From NCBI GenBank assembly GCA_963724945.1, contig CAVRWL010000003.1, positions 2,418,001 to 2,482,000 of the forward strand: DNA of 64,000 nt. The letters are read 5' to 3'. Shown in pieces: positions 27,223 to 37,134 of this stretch. Position 1 is the stretch's first letter; each line of letters begins with the position of its first letter. This stretch comes from Hyphomicrobium_A sp963724945. GTDB taxonomy: Bacteria > Pseudomonadota > Alphaproteobacteria > Rhizobiales > Hyphomicrobiaceae. The translations under genes were made by a program, and so were the position numbers. The notes below the pieces were generated by a model. That model had not been told where the DNA came from. It did not search any database and saw nothing but the letters and a program-made list of their open reading frames with translations.

Positions 27223-27869
27223 ACCTGATCCTGCTTGGTCCCCCCGGAGCAGGCAAAGGAACGCAAGCCGAGGCCATCACCGAAAAGCGGGGTCTTATTC
27301 AGCTCTCGACCGGGGACATGCTGCGCCAGGCGGTCAAGGCCGGCACGGCCATCGGCCAGGAGGCCGGTGCCATCATGGAGGCGGGCGGCCTCGTTCCCGA
27401 TAACGTCGTCATAAAGATCATCGCCGAGCGCATCGCGGCGCCCGACTGCGCCAACGGCTTCATCCTCGACGGATTTCCGCGCACGTTGAAGCAGGCGGCC
27501 GCACTCGACGAGCTGCTCACCTCGCAAGGCAAGCAGATCGATTGCGTGATCGAGCTCAAGGTCGACGATCGCGCCATCATCGATCGCATCTCCGGACGCT
27601 ACATCTGCGCCAACTGCGGGGCCGGCTACCACGACACCAACTGCAAGCCCAAGGTGGCCGGCGTGTGCGACCGCTGCGGGGGCACGGACTTCGTGCGCCG
27701 TGCCGACGACAACGCGGAGACGGTTAAGAACCGGCTCATGGCCTACTACCGGGAGACGGCGCCGCTGATCGGCTACTACTTCTGCAAAGGCAAGCTCAAA
27801 AGCGTCGACGGAATGGCACCAATTGCCGATGTTTCCGGGCAAATCGAGGCCATCCTGGGGGCCTGCTGA
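27219..27869 (+). CDS. adk: Adenylate kinase with zinc-type LID
   Basis: Adk converts ATP plus AMP to two ADP and keeps the adenylate pool balanced. The ATG at 27219 overlaps the secY stop. The 216-residue protein has the P-loop GPPGAGKGTQ (7-16) and the DGFPRT motif (84-89). The LID domain holds C130-x2-C133 and C150-x2-C153, the four-cysteine arrangement of metal-binding adenylate kinases, which E. coli Adk lacks. Adk next to secY is the standard spc-operon arrangement. Confidence 0.98.
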
Positions 27870-27908
27870 CCCAAGGCACAGGGCCTTAAAAAAACCGTTA
27901 TCCGCCGA

Positions 27909-27937
27909 TTGACGGGCGCCTATTGCTCGGCTACAAC
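27909..27937 (+). promoter_or_regulatory. Sigma-70-type promoter for the rpsM-rpsK-rpoA-rplQ group
   Basis: TTGACG (27909-27914) and TACAAC (27932-27937) are 17 bases apart in the 221-base adk-rpsM spacer. A GGCCGG-type hairpin (TCCGGCC near 27969 with GGCCGGA near 27990) lies between the promoter and the rpsM start and could be leader structure. The promoter would let the alpha operon be transcribed separately from the spc operon. Confidence 0.5.
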
Positions 27938-28090
27938 ACCCCGTTCTTAACGCACCTCTCTCAGGAATCCGGCCTGGTGGTAGTCGGGCCGGAGAGGCGC
28001 GTTTTTGGCGCGGGAAAAGAGCAGTGGCGGAGGCCGGCGAAGAGCGCGGGCGTCCCCCGGCGGCGGCAATCGAGACTTCAGGAGAGACGT

Positions 28091-28462
28091 GTGGCCCGTA
28101 TCGCAGGCGTCAACATTCCGACGCAGAAGCGCGTCGTCATCGCGCTTCAATATATTCACGGGATCGGCCCCAAGTTTGCAAAGGACATCTGCGGCAAGGT
28201 GGGCATTCCCGCCGAGCGCCGGGTCAATCAGTTGACCGACGCGGAAGTCTTGCAGATCCGCGAGACGATCGACCGCGACTTCATGGTCGAGGGCGATCTG
28301 CGCCGCGAGGTCATCACCAACATCAAGCGCCTGATGGATCTGGGCTGCTACCGGGGCTTGCGCCATCGCAAGGGGCTGCCCGTGCACGGCCAACGCACGC
28401 ATACCAATGCGCGCACGCGAAAGGGCCCGGCCAAGCCGATCGCGGGCAAGAAGAAAGCTTGA
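28091..28462 (+). CDS. rpsM: 30S ribosomal protein S13
   Basis: S13 contacts P-site tRNA and forms bridges to the 50S subunit. The GTG at 28091 after AGGAGAG gives 123 residues beginning MARIAGVNIPTQKRV, the canonical start; the frame is open upstream but not conserved there. GLRHRKGLPVHGQRTHTNAR is present near the C-terminus. There is no rpmJ or infA between secY-adk and rpsM, as is usual in this class. Confidence 0.98.
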   Translation: MARIAGVNIPTQKRVVIALQYIHGIGPKFAKDICGKVGIPAERRVNQLTDAEVLQIRETIDRDFMVEGDLRREVITNIKRLMDLGCYRGLRHRKGLPVHGQRTHTNARTRKGPAKPIAGKKKA

Positions 28463-28553
28463 TCGTTCATTCATCGGGGAGGGCAGGTGCCGCTCCCCGT
28501 TCGTGCATGCACGAGGAGCCGCGCTGGACGCGGTTTTGGGAGATTTAGAAGAA

Positions 28554-28955
28554 ATGAGCAAAGAGCAAGCCGCAGGTCGCGCCAAGGTGCGCAAGCGCGA
28601 GAAGAAGAACATCACCTCCGGCGTTGCCCATGTAAACGCGTCGTTCAACAACACGATGATCACGATCACGGATGCGCAGGGCAACACGATCGCCTGGTCG
28701 TCCTCCGGGACCAAGGGCTTCAAGGGCTCGCGCAAGTCGACACCGTACGCCGCCCAGGTCGCCGCCGAGGACGCGGGCAAGAAGGCGATGGAGCACGGCA
28801 TGAAGGTGCTCGAGGTCGAGGTGTGCGGCCCCGGATCGGGTCGGGAGTCGGCGCTGCGAGCGCTGCAAGCCGTCGGTTTTCAGATCACCTCCATCCGCGA
28901 CGTGACCCCTATTCCACACAATGGCTGCCGGCCGCGCAAGCGCCGGCGCGTTTGA
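28554..28955 (+). CDS. rpsK: 30S ribosomal protein S11
   Basis: S11 forms part of the platform and the E-site mRNA path. ATG 28554 gives 133 residues; the preceding in-frame part back to 28407 is not conserved. GVAHVNASFNNTMITITD, GTKGFKGSRKSTPYAAQ and the C-terminal PIPHNGCRPRKRRRV are typical. The 91-base spacer from rpsM contains the ribosome binding site region GAGATTTAGAAGAA, which is weak. Confidence 0.98.
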   Translation: MSKEQAAGRAKVRKREKKNITSGVAHVNASFNNTMITITDAQGNTIAWSSSGTKGFKGSRKSTPYAAQVAAEDAGKKAMEHGMKVLEVEVCGPGSGRESALRALQAVGFQITSIRDVTPIPHNGCRPRKRRRV

Positions 28956-29074
28956 GTTGATGGCGCCGGGATAGCCGGCGCCGGATTCGTTGCGATTACG
29001 CGACTGACCTTGAACCGAGATGGATGCGTCCGCGCCCGCAATAGGCGCAGGCAACACATCAAGCGAGGCTCCCC

Positions 29075-30100
29075 GTGGTGAACGTGCTGCAAAAGAACTG
29101 GCAAGATCTGATCAAGCCCAACAAGCTCATGGTGACGCCGGGCCGCGATCGCAACAAGGTGGCGACCGTGGTCGCCGAGCCCTTGGAGCGCGGCTTCGGC
29201 ATGACGCTCGGCAATGCGTTGAGGCGCGTGCTGTTGTCCTCGCTGCAGGGCGCGGCGATCAAGACCGTGCAGATCGACGGCGTGCTGCACGAGTTCTCCT
29301 CGATCCCGAGCGTGCGCGAGGATGTGACGAACATCATCCTCAACATCAAGGAGATCGCGCTGCGCATCCACTCCGAGGGCGTCAAGCGCATGGTCCTGAA
29401 GAAGGAGGGCGGCGGCCCGGCCTGCGCCAAGGACATCGAGGCCGGCTCGGACGTCGAGATCCTGAACCCGGAGCACGTCATCTGCACGCTCGACCAGGGC
29501 GCCTCGATCCGCATGGAGTTCACCGCCGACATCGGCAAGGGCTACGTGCCGTCTGAGCGCAACCGTCCCGAGGACGCGCCGATCGGCCTCATCCCGGTCG
29601 ACAGCCTCTACAGCCCCGTGAAAAAGGTCTCCTACAAGGTCGAGAACACGCGCGAAGGCCAGATCCTCGACTACGACAAGCTCACCATGACGGTGGAGAC
29701 GGACGGGTCGTTGAAGCCGGAGGACGCGGTCGCGCTTGCGGCCCGCATCCTGCAGGACCAGCTCGCCGTCTTCATCAACTTCGAGGAGCCGACCAAGGCG
29801 GTCGAGGAGCAGCGCCACCCAGAGCTCGCCTTCAATGCCGCGCTTCTGAAGAAGGTGGACGAGCTGGAGCTCTCCGTGCGCTCCGCCAACTGCCTGAAGA
29901 ACGACAACATCGTCTACATCGGCGACCTCATCCAGAAGACGGAGGCCGAGATGCTGCGCACCCCCAACTTCGGCCGCAAGTCCTTGAACGAGATCAAGGA
30001 GGTGCTGGCGTCCATGGGGCTGCATCTCGGCATGGAGGTGCCCAACTGGCCGCCCGACAACATCGAGGAGCTGGCCAAGCGCTTCGAGGACCAGTATTAG
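29075..30100 (+). CDS. rpoA: DNA-directed RNA polymerase alpha subunit
   Basis: The alpha dimer is the scaffold for core polymerase assembly, and its C-terminal domain binds UP elements and activators. The protein has 341 residues. The N-terminal domain shows FGMTLGNALRRVLLSSLQG and DGVLHEFSSIPSVREDVT; the C-terminal domain shows NCLKNDNIVYIGDL and NFGRKSLNEIKEVLASMGL. The start is one of three in-frame GTG codons (29075, 29078, 29084); 29075 is given but the exact choice is uncertain. It is followed by an inverted repeat beginning at the stop codon. Confidence 0.98.
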   Translation: MVNVLQKNWQDLIKPNKLMVTPGRDRNKVATVVAEPLERGFGMTLGNALRRVLLSSLQGAAIKTVQIDGVLHEFSSIPSVREDVTNIILNIKEIALRIHSEGVKRMVLKKEGGGPACAKDIEAGSDVEILNPEHVICTLDQGASIRMEFTADIGKGYVPSERNRPEDAPIGLIPVDSLYSPVKKVSYKVENTREGQILDYDKLTMTVETDGSLKPEDAVALAARILQDQLAVFINFEEPTKAVEEQRHPELAFNAALLKKVDELELSVRSANCLKNDNIVYIGDLIQKTEAEMLRTPNFGRKSLNEIKEVLASMGLHLGMEVPNWPPDNIEELAKRFEDQY

Positions 30101-30171
30101 GCAGTCGGCAAAGGCAGTTGGCAGTCGTAAATGCGACCTCGCTACTGCCGACTGCCCCATTGCCGACTGCC
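30100..30171 (+). repeat. Imperfect inverted repeat of GGCAGTCGGCA units between rpoA and rplQ
   Basis: The left arm, starting with the last base of the rpoA stop codon, reads GGCAGTCGGCAAAGGCAGTT and continues GGCAGTCG to 30127. The right arm (30143-30171) contains TACTGCCGACTGCC and TTGCCGACTGCC, its reverse complement with a few changes. The element can fold into one long hairpin or two shorter ones. The unit is also directly repeated within each arm, which suggests a small intergenic repeat family rather than a simple terminator; no T-run follows. Confidence 0.65.
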
Positions 30172-30230
30172 CACTACGAGGTGAGGCCAAAGAACCTCCC
30201 CGTAACAACCTCAGAGAAAGTGAAACGACG

Positions 30231-30656
30231 ATGCGACATAAGAAATTGGGGCGCCGCTTCAGCCGCGACCCGTCTCACCGCCAAGCCATGTTCTCCAACA
30301 TGGCGGCGGCCCTCATCCGTCACGAGCAGATCGTGACGACGCTGCCCAAGGCCAAGGACTTGAAGCGCGTGATGGACAAGTACATCACGCTCGCCAAGCG
30401 CGGGGATTTGAACTCGCGCCGCCTCGCAGCGAGCCGGCTGCGCGACGAGGACATGGCCAAGAAGCTATTCGACACCCTCGCACCCCGCTACAAGGACCGC
30501 GCTGGCGGCTATACCCGCGTGCTCAAAGCGGGCTTCCGCTATGGCGACAGTGCTCCGCGCGCGGTGATCGAGCTCGTCGATCGCGACACCACCGTCAAAG
30601 GCAAGGAAGACAAGGAGCGGCACGCAGCGGCGCAGGCGGAGAAGGCTGAGGCCTAA
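30231..30656 (+). CDS. rplQ: 50S ribosomal protein L17
   Basis: L17 lies near the tunnel exit, on the 50S solvent side. The 141-residue protein begins MRHKKLGRRFSRDPSHRQAM and carries RHEQIVTTLPKAKDLKRVMD and GFRYGDSAPRAVIELVDRD, all family signatures. The C-terminus is Lys/Glu/Ala-rich. This is the last gene of the ribosomal block. The 234-base gap to the next gene contains a short GCCAC/GTGGC hairpin but no clear terminator. Confidence 0.98.
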   Translation: MRHKKLGRRFSRDPSHRQAMFSNMAAALIRHEQIVTTLPKAKDLKRVMDKYITLAKRGDLNSRRLAASRLRDEDMAKKLFDTLAPRYKDRAGGYTRVLKAGFRYGDSAPRAVIELVDRDTTVKGKEDKERHAAAQAEKAEA

Positions 30657-30890
30657 CTCGTCCCGCACGCGTTGTGAGCACGACCTTGGGCGCACGATGG
30701 GGCGCGTCCTGGCGGGGACGCTCCCCGCGCGGAGGCCCGGCGAGCCGCCTCTCCGATTCCCGAATTGAATCCTGAGCTTGGGCACCCTGATCTAAGGGGG
30801 TCCTGGCGCTGCCACGGCGGTGGCGCTAATGGTCTGCTGCCGGCGCCGGGCGCCGTGGAACGCCATCGGCGGCGATGAAAGGGAGAGGCT

Positions 30891-31913
30891 ATGACCAAAG
30901 TTCTGGTCACGGGCGCGTCGGGCTTCATCGCCAAGCACTGCATCGCCGAGTTGTTGCGGCGCGGCTTCGCCGTCAGGGGAACGCTGCGCAACCTCGGACG
31001 GGCAGAGGAGGTGCGCACAAGCATCGCCCGTGCTGGCGCCGATGCGAGTGGGGTTGAGCTCGTCGCCGCCGACCTTCTGAGCGATGAGGGCTGGGAGGAG
31101 GCGATGCAGGGCTGCACGTATGTGCAGCACGTCGCCTCGCCATTCCCCCTGACGGAGCCCCGCAATCCTGAGGACGTGATCCGCCCGGCGCGCGAAGGGG
31201 CCGTGCGCGTGATCCGCGCCGCCGGCCGCGCCGGCGTCAAGCGCGTCGTGATGACCTCCTCGATCGTCGCCATCGACCTGCCGTGGCCCGACGCTCCGCT
31301 CGGGCACGTGTTTACCGAGGCCGACTGGACCAATCCGGAGCGGCCCGACATCACAACCTACGTCGTGTCGAAGACGCTCGCCGAGCGCGCCGCGTGGGAC
31401 TTCGTCAAGAGCGAGCGCGCCGCGCCCGAGCTCGCCGTCGTCAACCCGGCCTTCGTGCTCGGGCCGGCGCCCGACGCCGATCTCTCGACCTCGCAGGAGG
31501 TGCTACGCCTCATGGGGATCGGGGCTTATCCCGCGGCCCCCAAGATAGGATTTCCGATCAGCGACGTACGCGACGTGGCGGCAACGCACGCCCTCGCCAT
31601 GGAGCATCCCAAGGCGGCAGGCGAGCGCTTCCTGTCGGCGAACGGCTTCTTGCGCCTCATCGAGGTGGGGCGGCTCATGGCCGAGGAGCTGCCCGACCTC
31701 AAGCGCAAAGCGCCGAAGTTCGAGATGCACGATTTCGTCGTGCGGGCGCTCTCCTACGTCGACCACCGCCTCAAGGCCGTGCTGACGGATCTGGGCCACC
31801 CGCGTCCGGTCTCGAACGCCAAGGCCCACGGCGTGCTGGGTCAATCGTTCCGCTCGGCCCAGGAGGCCGTGCGGTCGGCCGCCGCGAGCCTGCGGGAGCT
31901 GCATATCATCTGA
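30891..31913 (+). CDS. NAD(P)-dependent epimerase/dehydratase, extended SDR family
   Basis: This is a 340-residue Rossmann-fold oxidoreductase of the extended SDR type, most like dihydroflavonol-reductase relatives. The nucleotide-binding glycine motif GASGFIAKH is at residues 8-16, MTSSIVAI supplies the catalytic serine strand, and TTYVVSKTLAE holds the Tyr-x3-Lys pair near residues 158-162. The substrate cannot be predicted. The ATG at 30891 follows GGGAGAGG. It is transcribed in the direction of the ribosomal genes, but the gap of 234 bases makes co-transcription unlikely. Confidence 0.88.
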   Translation: MTKVLVTGASGFIAKHCIAELLRRGFAVRGTLRNLGRAEEVRTSIARAGADASGVELVAADLLSDEGWEEAMQGCTYVQHVASPFPLTEPRNPEDVIRPAREGAVRVIRAAGRAGVKRVVMTSSIVAIDLPWPDAPLGHVFTEADWTNPERPDITTYVVSKTLAERAAWDFVKSERAAPELAVVNPAFVLGPAPDADLSTSQEVLRLMGIGAYPAAPKIGFPISDVRDVAATHALAMEHPKAAGERFLSANGFLRLIEVGRLMAEELPDLKRKAPKFEMHDFVVRALSYVDHRLKAVLTDLGHPRPVSNAKAHGVLGQSFRSAQEAVRSAAASLRELHII

Positions 31914-32101
31914 CTGCGGTGTCGCCCTCTTGGCGCCTCGGGAATGCGTAAGACGAGGCTAGAAGGCGCGGTTTGTCGCAGGGTGTGGAAGGCGCGACGC
32001 CTGCGAGGCTTTCTCGGCAACGGCACCTGGCCTATAGAACGCGAAGGGATGCTTCGGGAAGCGGCGAGACCGCGCCTTCACGAGCTGGGGAGCCAGATAG
32101 A

Positions 32102-33532
<1,431 letters not shown>

Positions 33533-33543
33533 CATCGTGTGAT

Positions 33544-33596
33544 GATCGAGAAATTCGCAATCGTGTGCGGCAAGGCTCAGAGCGAATTTCTCGATC
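33544..33596 (+). repeat. Perfect 15-bp inverted repeat after the HtrA-type gene
   Basis: GATCGAGAAATTCGC (33544-33558) and GCGAATTTCTCGATC (33582-33596) are exact reverse complements separated by 23 bases. The left arm starts 11 bases after the protease stop. The stem is much richer in A and T than the region. No T-run follows, so it is either an mRNA-end hairpin or a copy of a dispersed palindromic repeat. Confidence 0.7.
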
Positions 33597-33622
33597 TGAA
33601 TCCCACGAGCAATTCTATGAGG

Positions 33623-33700
33623 CTAGTGTCCCTTTTGATTCCGAAGTTCGCGTCAGGACCTAGCATCGAACGCAGGCGAACTTCGGAATCGGGACACTAG
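33623..33700 (+). repeat. Perfect 25-bp inverted repeat (CTAG ends) touching the rarA start codon
   Basis: CTAGTGTCCC plus GATTCCGAAGTTCGC (33623-33651, with TTTT inserted after the first ten bases) is the exact reverse complement of GCGAACTTCGGAATC plus GGGACACTAG (33676-33700). The central spacer is 24 bases. The last base of the right arm is the G of the rarA GTG start. The terminal CTAG and long perfect arms look like a miniature mobile or REP-type element rather than a regulator site. Confidence 0.7.
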
Positions 33701-35016
33701 TGGCGAACCTCTTCGAGGCCGCAGGTCTGGAAAAGGGCGCGCCCCGCCCTCTCGCAGACCGTCTGCGCCCGAAGACGCTAGCCGAGGTGGTCGGCCAGGG
33801 GCAGCTGGTCGGGCCCGACGGCACGCTGACGCGGATGCTGAAGAGCGGCCGCCTGCCCAACCTCATCCTGTGGGGCCCGCCCGGCTCCGGCAAGACGACG
33901 GTCGCGCGCCTGCTTGCCGGCGAGACGCAGCTCGAGTTCGAGCAGCTCTCCGCCATCTTCTCGGGCGTGCAGGACCTGCGCAAAGCCTTCGACCGGGCGC
34001 GCGCACGGCGCGAGCAGGGGCGCGGCACGCTGCTCTTCATCGACGAGATCCACCGCTTCAACCGCGCGCAGCAGGACAGCTTCCTGCCGCACATGGAGGA
34101 CGGCACCATCACCCTCGTCGGGGCGACGACGGAGAACCCTTCCTTCGAGCTCAACGGCGCGCTTCTGAGCCGCGCAAGCGTGCTCGTGTTCAACCGGCTC
34201 GAGGCCCCGGCGCTGCAGGAGCTCCTCACGCGCGCCGAGGGCGAGGAGAAACGCGCGCTGCCGCTCGATGCGGACGCGCGCGAGGGGCTCATCGCCATGG
34301 CCGACGGCGACGGGCGCGCGGTGATCAACCTCGCCGACGAGGTGTTCGCGGCCGTGGCCCCGGGATCGGCCCCGCTCGACCGCGCGGGGCTGACCCGCCT
34401 CGTGCAGCGGCGCGCGCCGCTCTACGACAAGTCGCGAGAAGGCCATTACAACCTGATCAGCGCGCTGCACAAGGCGGTGCGCGGCTCCGACCCCGACGCT
34501 GCTCTCTATTGGCTCGCGCGCATGCTCGATGGCGGCGAGGACCGCCTCTTCCTCGCGCGCCGGCTCGTGCGCATGGCGATCGAGGACGTCGGGCTCGCCG
34601 ATCCGCAGGCCCTCGTGCAGGCGCTGGCGGCGAAAGACGTCTTCGACTTTCTCGGCAGCCCCGAGGGCGAGCTGGCGCTGGCGCAGGCGACGATCTATCT
34701 CGCCACCGCGCCCAAGTCGAACGCCGGCTATCGCGCCTACAATGCGGCCATGCGCGCGGCCAAGGAGCACGGCAGCCTGATGCCGCCCAAGATCATCCTC
34801 AACGCGCCGACCAAATTGATGCGCGACGAAGGCTACGGCGCCGGCTACGCCTACGATCACAACGCCGAGGAGGCCTTCTCGGGGCAGAACTACTTCCCCG
34901 ACGAGATGGAGACGCGCCCGCAGTTCTACGATCCGCCCGACCGCGGCTTTGAGCGCGAGTTGAAGAAGCGGCTCGAGCATTGGGCGAAGTTGCGCGCCGA
35001 GCGCGGGAAGAAGTGA
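33700..35016 (+). CDS. rarA: Replication-associated recombination protein RarA (AAA+ ATPase)
   Basis: RarA (MgsA) is a clamp-loader-like AAA+ ATPase that acts at stalled replication forks. The 438-residue protein has the N-terminal block RPLADRLRPKTLAEVVGQ, Walker A GPPGSGKTT (about 56-64), Walker B LLFIDEIHRFN and sensor VGATTENPSFELN, and the C-terminal tetramerisation region with GHYNLISALHKAVRGSDPDA. The GTG start at 33700 fits the family N-terminus (MANLFEAAG), but the bases upstream form the arm of an inverted repeat and no purine-rich ribosome binding site is visible. Confidence 0.96.
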   Translation: MANLFEAAGLEKGAPRPLADRLRPKTLAEVVGQGQLVGPDGTLTRMLKSGRLPNLILWGPPGSGKTTVARLLAGETQLEFEQLSAIFSGVQDLRKAFDRARARREQGRGTLLFIDEIHRFNRAQQDSFLPHMEDGTITLVGATTENPSFELNGALLSRASVLVFNRLEAPALQELLTRAEGEEKRALPLDADAREGLIAMADGDGRAVINLADEVFAAVAPGSAPLDRAGLTRLVQRRAPLYDKSREGHYNLISALHKAVRGSDPDAALYWLARMLDGGEDRLFLARRLVRMAIEDVGLADPQALVQALAAKDVFDFLGSPEGELALAQATIYLATAPKSNAGYRAYNAAMRAAKEHGSLMPPKIILNAPTKLMRDEGYGAGYAYDHNAEEAFSGQNYFPDEMETRPQFYDPPDRGFERELKKRLEHWAKLRAERGKK

Positions 35017-35044
35017 CGCGCGCGCCCTGAATCCTGGAAAAGTC

Positions 35045-35677
35045 TCAAGCTTGCGCTTCCGGCCGTAACATGCGGCGAAAGAGGGCGAGCTGCTCGCCGG
35101 CGAGGCGGACGCGCTCCTCGGCGGAATACTCGTCCCAGTGGGTCATGAACCAGCGGTCGAGCGCCTCCCCGAGGCCCAACGTGCCGTCGACCAGCATGGA
35201 GGTCGGCAGATCGCTGCGCACGACGCCGAGCTCCTGCCCGTGCTCAATGAGCGTCTGCAGCCAGCCTCTTGCCGAACGAAACATCCGATCGGTGGCACGG
35301 GCTTCTTTGCGGTTTCCCCGCAGCTGATAGAAAAGACGCCCGAGCCGCACGTACCAGGCGTTGCTTGCGCTCAGCTCCGTCGCCTTGCGGCAGAACGCCT
35401 CGAGCTCGCGCCAATAGGTCTGCGCGGTCAGCTTGCTCGGGTCCAGGCCCCCGACCTCGGTGATGAGCAGTGCCACCGCGCGCTCGACGATGGTCGTGAA
35501 TAGGTCGGCCTTGTCGTCGAAATAGTAATAGAGCGAGCTCTTGCCGATCCCCGCCTTCTCGATGATGCGGTTGAGAGAGGCGGCGTCGTAGCCGTGCTCT
35601 GCAAACTCCTCCGCGGCGCTCTGAAACAGACGCTCCTTTCGCTTCGCATCGAGGTTTTCCAGGCGCCGCGGATTCAT
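35045..35677 (-). CDS. TetR-family transcriptional regulator
   Basis: This 210-residue protein is read from 35677 down to 35045. Residues 1-60 form a TetR-type DNA-binding domain: KERLFQSAAEEFAEHGYDAAS then IIEKAGIGKSSLYYYF, with the characteristic recognition helix ending in LYYYF. The C-terminal two thirds are the helical ligand-binding domain. It is divergent from a flavin monooxygenase, with a clear palindrome between them, so it most likely represses that gene and itself until a ligand binds. It converges on rarA with only 28 bases between stops. Confidence 0.93.
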   Translation of the reverse strand: MNPRRLENLDAKRKERLFQSAAEEFAEHGYDAASLNRIIEKAGIGKSSLYYYFDDKADLFTTIVERAVALLITEVGGLDPSKLTAQTYWRELEAFCRKATELSASNAWYVRLGRLFYQLRGNRKEARATDRMFRSARGWLQTLIEHGQELGVVRSDLPTSMLVDGTLGLGEALDRWFMTHWDEYSAEERVRLAGEQLALFRRMLRPEAQA

Positions 35678-35713
35678 TCGGTCTTGACCTTCGGGCTAGG
35701 CGGGGGCATGCTT

Positions 35714-35729
35714 TGTACCAGTTGGTACA
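35714..35729. promoter_or_regulatory. Probable TetR operator palindrome
   Basis: TGTACCA (35714-35720) and TGGTACA (35723-35729) form a perfect palindrome around GT. It lies 37 bases upstream of the TetR-family start codon and 96 bases upstream of the divergent monooxygenase start, the usual place for an operator of this family. TATAGC at 35750-35755 could be a -10 element for the monooxygenase. Confidence 0.65.
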
Positions 35730-35824
35730 CAAGTATGGTCCAATAGCGTTATAGCTGGTTCGCGCCGGTCATGGCAAAGGCGCTTCCGCGCCTGACTACA
35801 GGCCGGGGGCGCGGAGGTCGAGCG

Positions 35825-37033
35825 ATGCAGACCCAATCGATCCTCATTTCCGGCGCCGGCATTGCCGGGCCGACGCTTGCCTACTGGCTTATGGAGTACG
35901 GTTTCAAGCCAACGCTCATCGAGCGCGCGCCGCACCTGCGCAGCGGCGGCTACGTGATCGATTTCTGGGGGCTCGGCTACGACGTGGCCGAGCGGATGGG
36001 GCTCGTGCCGGCCTTGCGCCGCATCGGCTACGACGTCCAGGAGCTGCGTCTCGTCGATGAGGAGGGACACCGGGTCGGCGGCTTCGGCGTCGAGGTGATG
36101 CGCGAGCTCACGGGCGGCCGCTACGTCAGCATTGCGCGCAGCGAGTTGGCCCAATTGTTGTTTGAGAAGATCGAGGGCCGCTGTGAGACGCTATTCGGCG
36201 ACAGCATCACGGCGCTCAAAGAGCAAGGCGACGGCGTTAAGGTCAGCTTCGAGCATGCGCAAACGCGGCGCTTCGACCTCGTGATCGGGGCCGACGGCCT
36301 GCACTCGGAGGTGCGCCGCCTCGCCTTCAGGGACGAGGGGCGGTTCGAGAGATACCTCGGCTACATGGTCGCGGCCTTCCAGGCCGAAGGCTACCGGCCG
36401 CGCGACGACCTCGTTTACGTGAGCTATGGCCTGCCGGGGCGCCAAGTGGCGCGCTTTGCCATGCGCAGCGATCGCACCATGTTCCTGTTCGTGTTTGCCG
36501 CCGATGAGCCGCCACGCATCGAGCCGCACGATATGGCCGCGCAAAAGGAGTTGCTCAACGCGAAGTTCCGCGACGCCGGCTGGGAGTGTCCGCAAATCCT
36601 GCGGGCACTGGCCGAGTGCAACGATCTTTATTTCGATCCCGTTGCGCAAATCCGCATGGACGCCTGGTCGAAGGGACGCGTCGCGCTCGTCGGTGATGCC
36701 GCGTTCTGCGTGTCGCTGCTGGCCGGCCAGGGCTCCGCGCTGGCGATGACTGCGGCCTACGCGCTGGCGGGCGAGCTCGGCCGCAGCAGCGCCGATCCAC
36801 AAGCGGCCTTTCGCCGCTACGAGGCGCTGCTGCGGCCTCTGATGGCGACAAAGCAGAAGGCAGCAGAGCAGTTCGCGGGCAGCTTCGCGCCGAAGACCCG
36901 CCTCGGGCTCTTCCTGCGCAACCAGGTGACGAAGGCCTTTGCAATCCCCTATGTGGCAAAGATGACGATGGGGTCGAGCCTTCTCGATCGCATCGAGCTT
37001 CCCGACTACGAGGGCGCTCGCAAGCCCGCCTGA
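35825..37033 (+). CDS. FAD-dependent monooxygenase (aromatic-ring hydroxylase type)
   Basis: This 402-residue flavoprotein belongs to the group of NAD(P)H-dependent class A monooxygenases, with relatives such as PHBH and TetX. The start ATG 35825 is 7 bases after GGAGG; the in-frame ATG at 35771 lacks such a site. The FAD-binding motif SGAGIAGPTLAYWL is at residues 8-21, the DG motif region VIGADGLHSEVR near 155-166, and the second FAD motif ALVGDAAFCVSLLAGQGSALA near 287-307. The substrate is unknown; control by the divergent TetR suggests a small xenobiotic or aromatic compound. Confidence 0.9.
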   Translation: MQTQSILISGAGIAGPTLAYWLMEYGFKPTLIERAPHLRSGGYVIDFWGLGYDVAERMGLVPALRRIGYDVQELRLVDEEGHRVGGFGVEVMRELTGGRYVSIARSELAQLLFEKIEGRCETLFGDSITALKEQGDGVKVSFEHAQTRRFDLVIGADGLHSEVRRLAFRDEGRFERYLGYMVAAFQAEGYRPRDDLVYVSYGLPGRQVARFAMRSDRTMFLFVFAADEPPRIEPHDMAAQKELLNAKFRDAGWECPQILRALAECNDLYFDPVAQIRMDAWSKGRVALVGDAAFCVSLLAGQGSALAMTAAYALAGELGRSSADPQAAFRRYEALLRPLMATKQKAAEQFAGSFAPKTRLGLFLRNQVTKAFAIPYVAKMTMGSSLLDRIELPDYEGARKPA

Positions 37034-37134
37034 GGCCCCGTTCCCACTACGGTTGGCCCCTGGCCGCATCCGCGCTTATACTGGGGCCTGCGTGGGGGTG
37101 GAGCGGGCGCATTCGGTAAGTAAGGGGCGGTCAG

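Noticed and set aside
27870..27908. AAGGC...GCCTT with an A-run after adk as a terminator.
   Set aside because: The stem is only about five pairs and the run is A rather than T on the coding strand.
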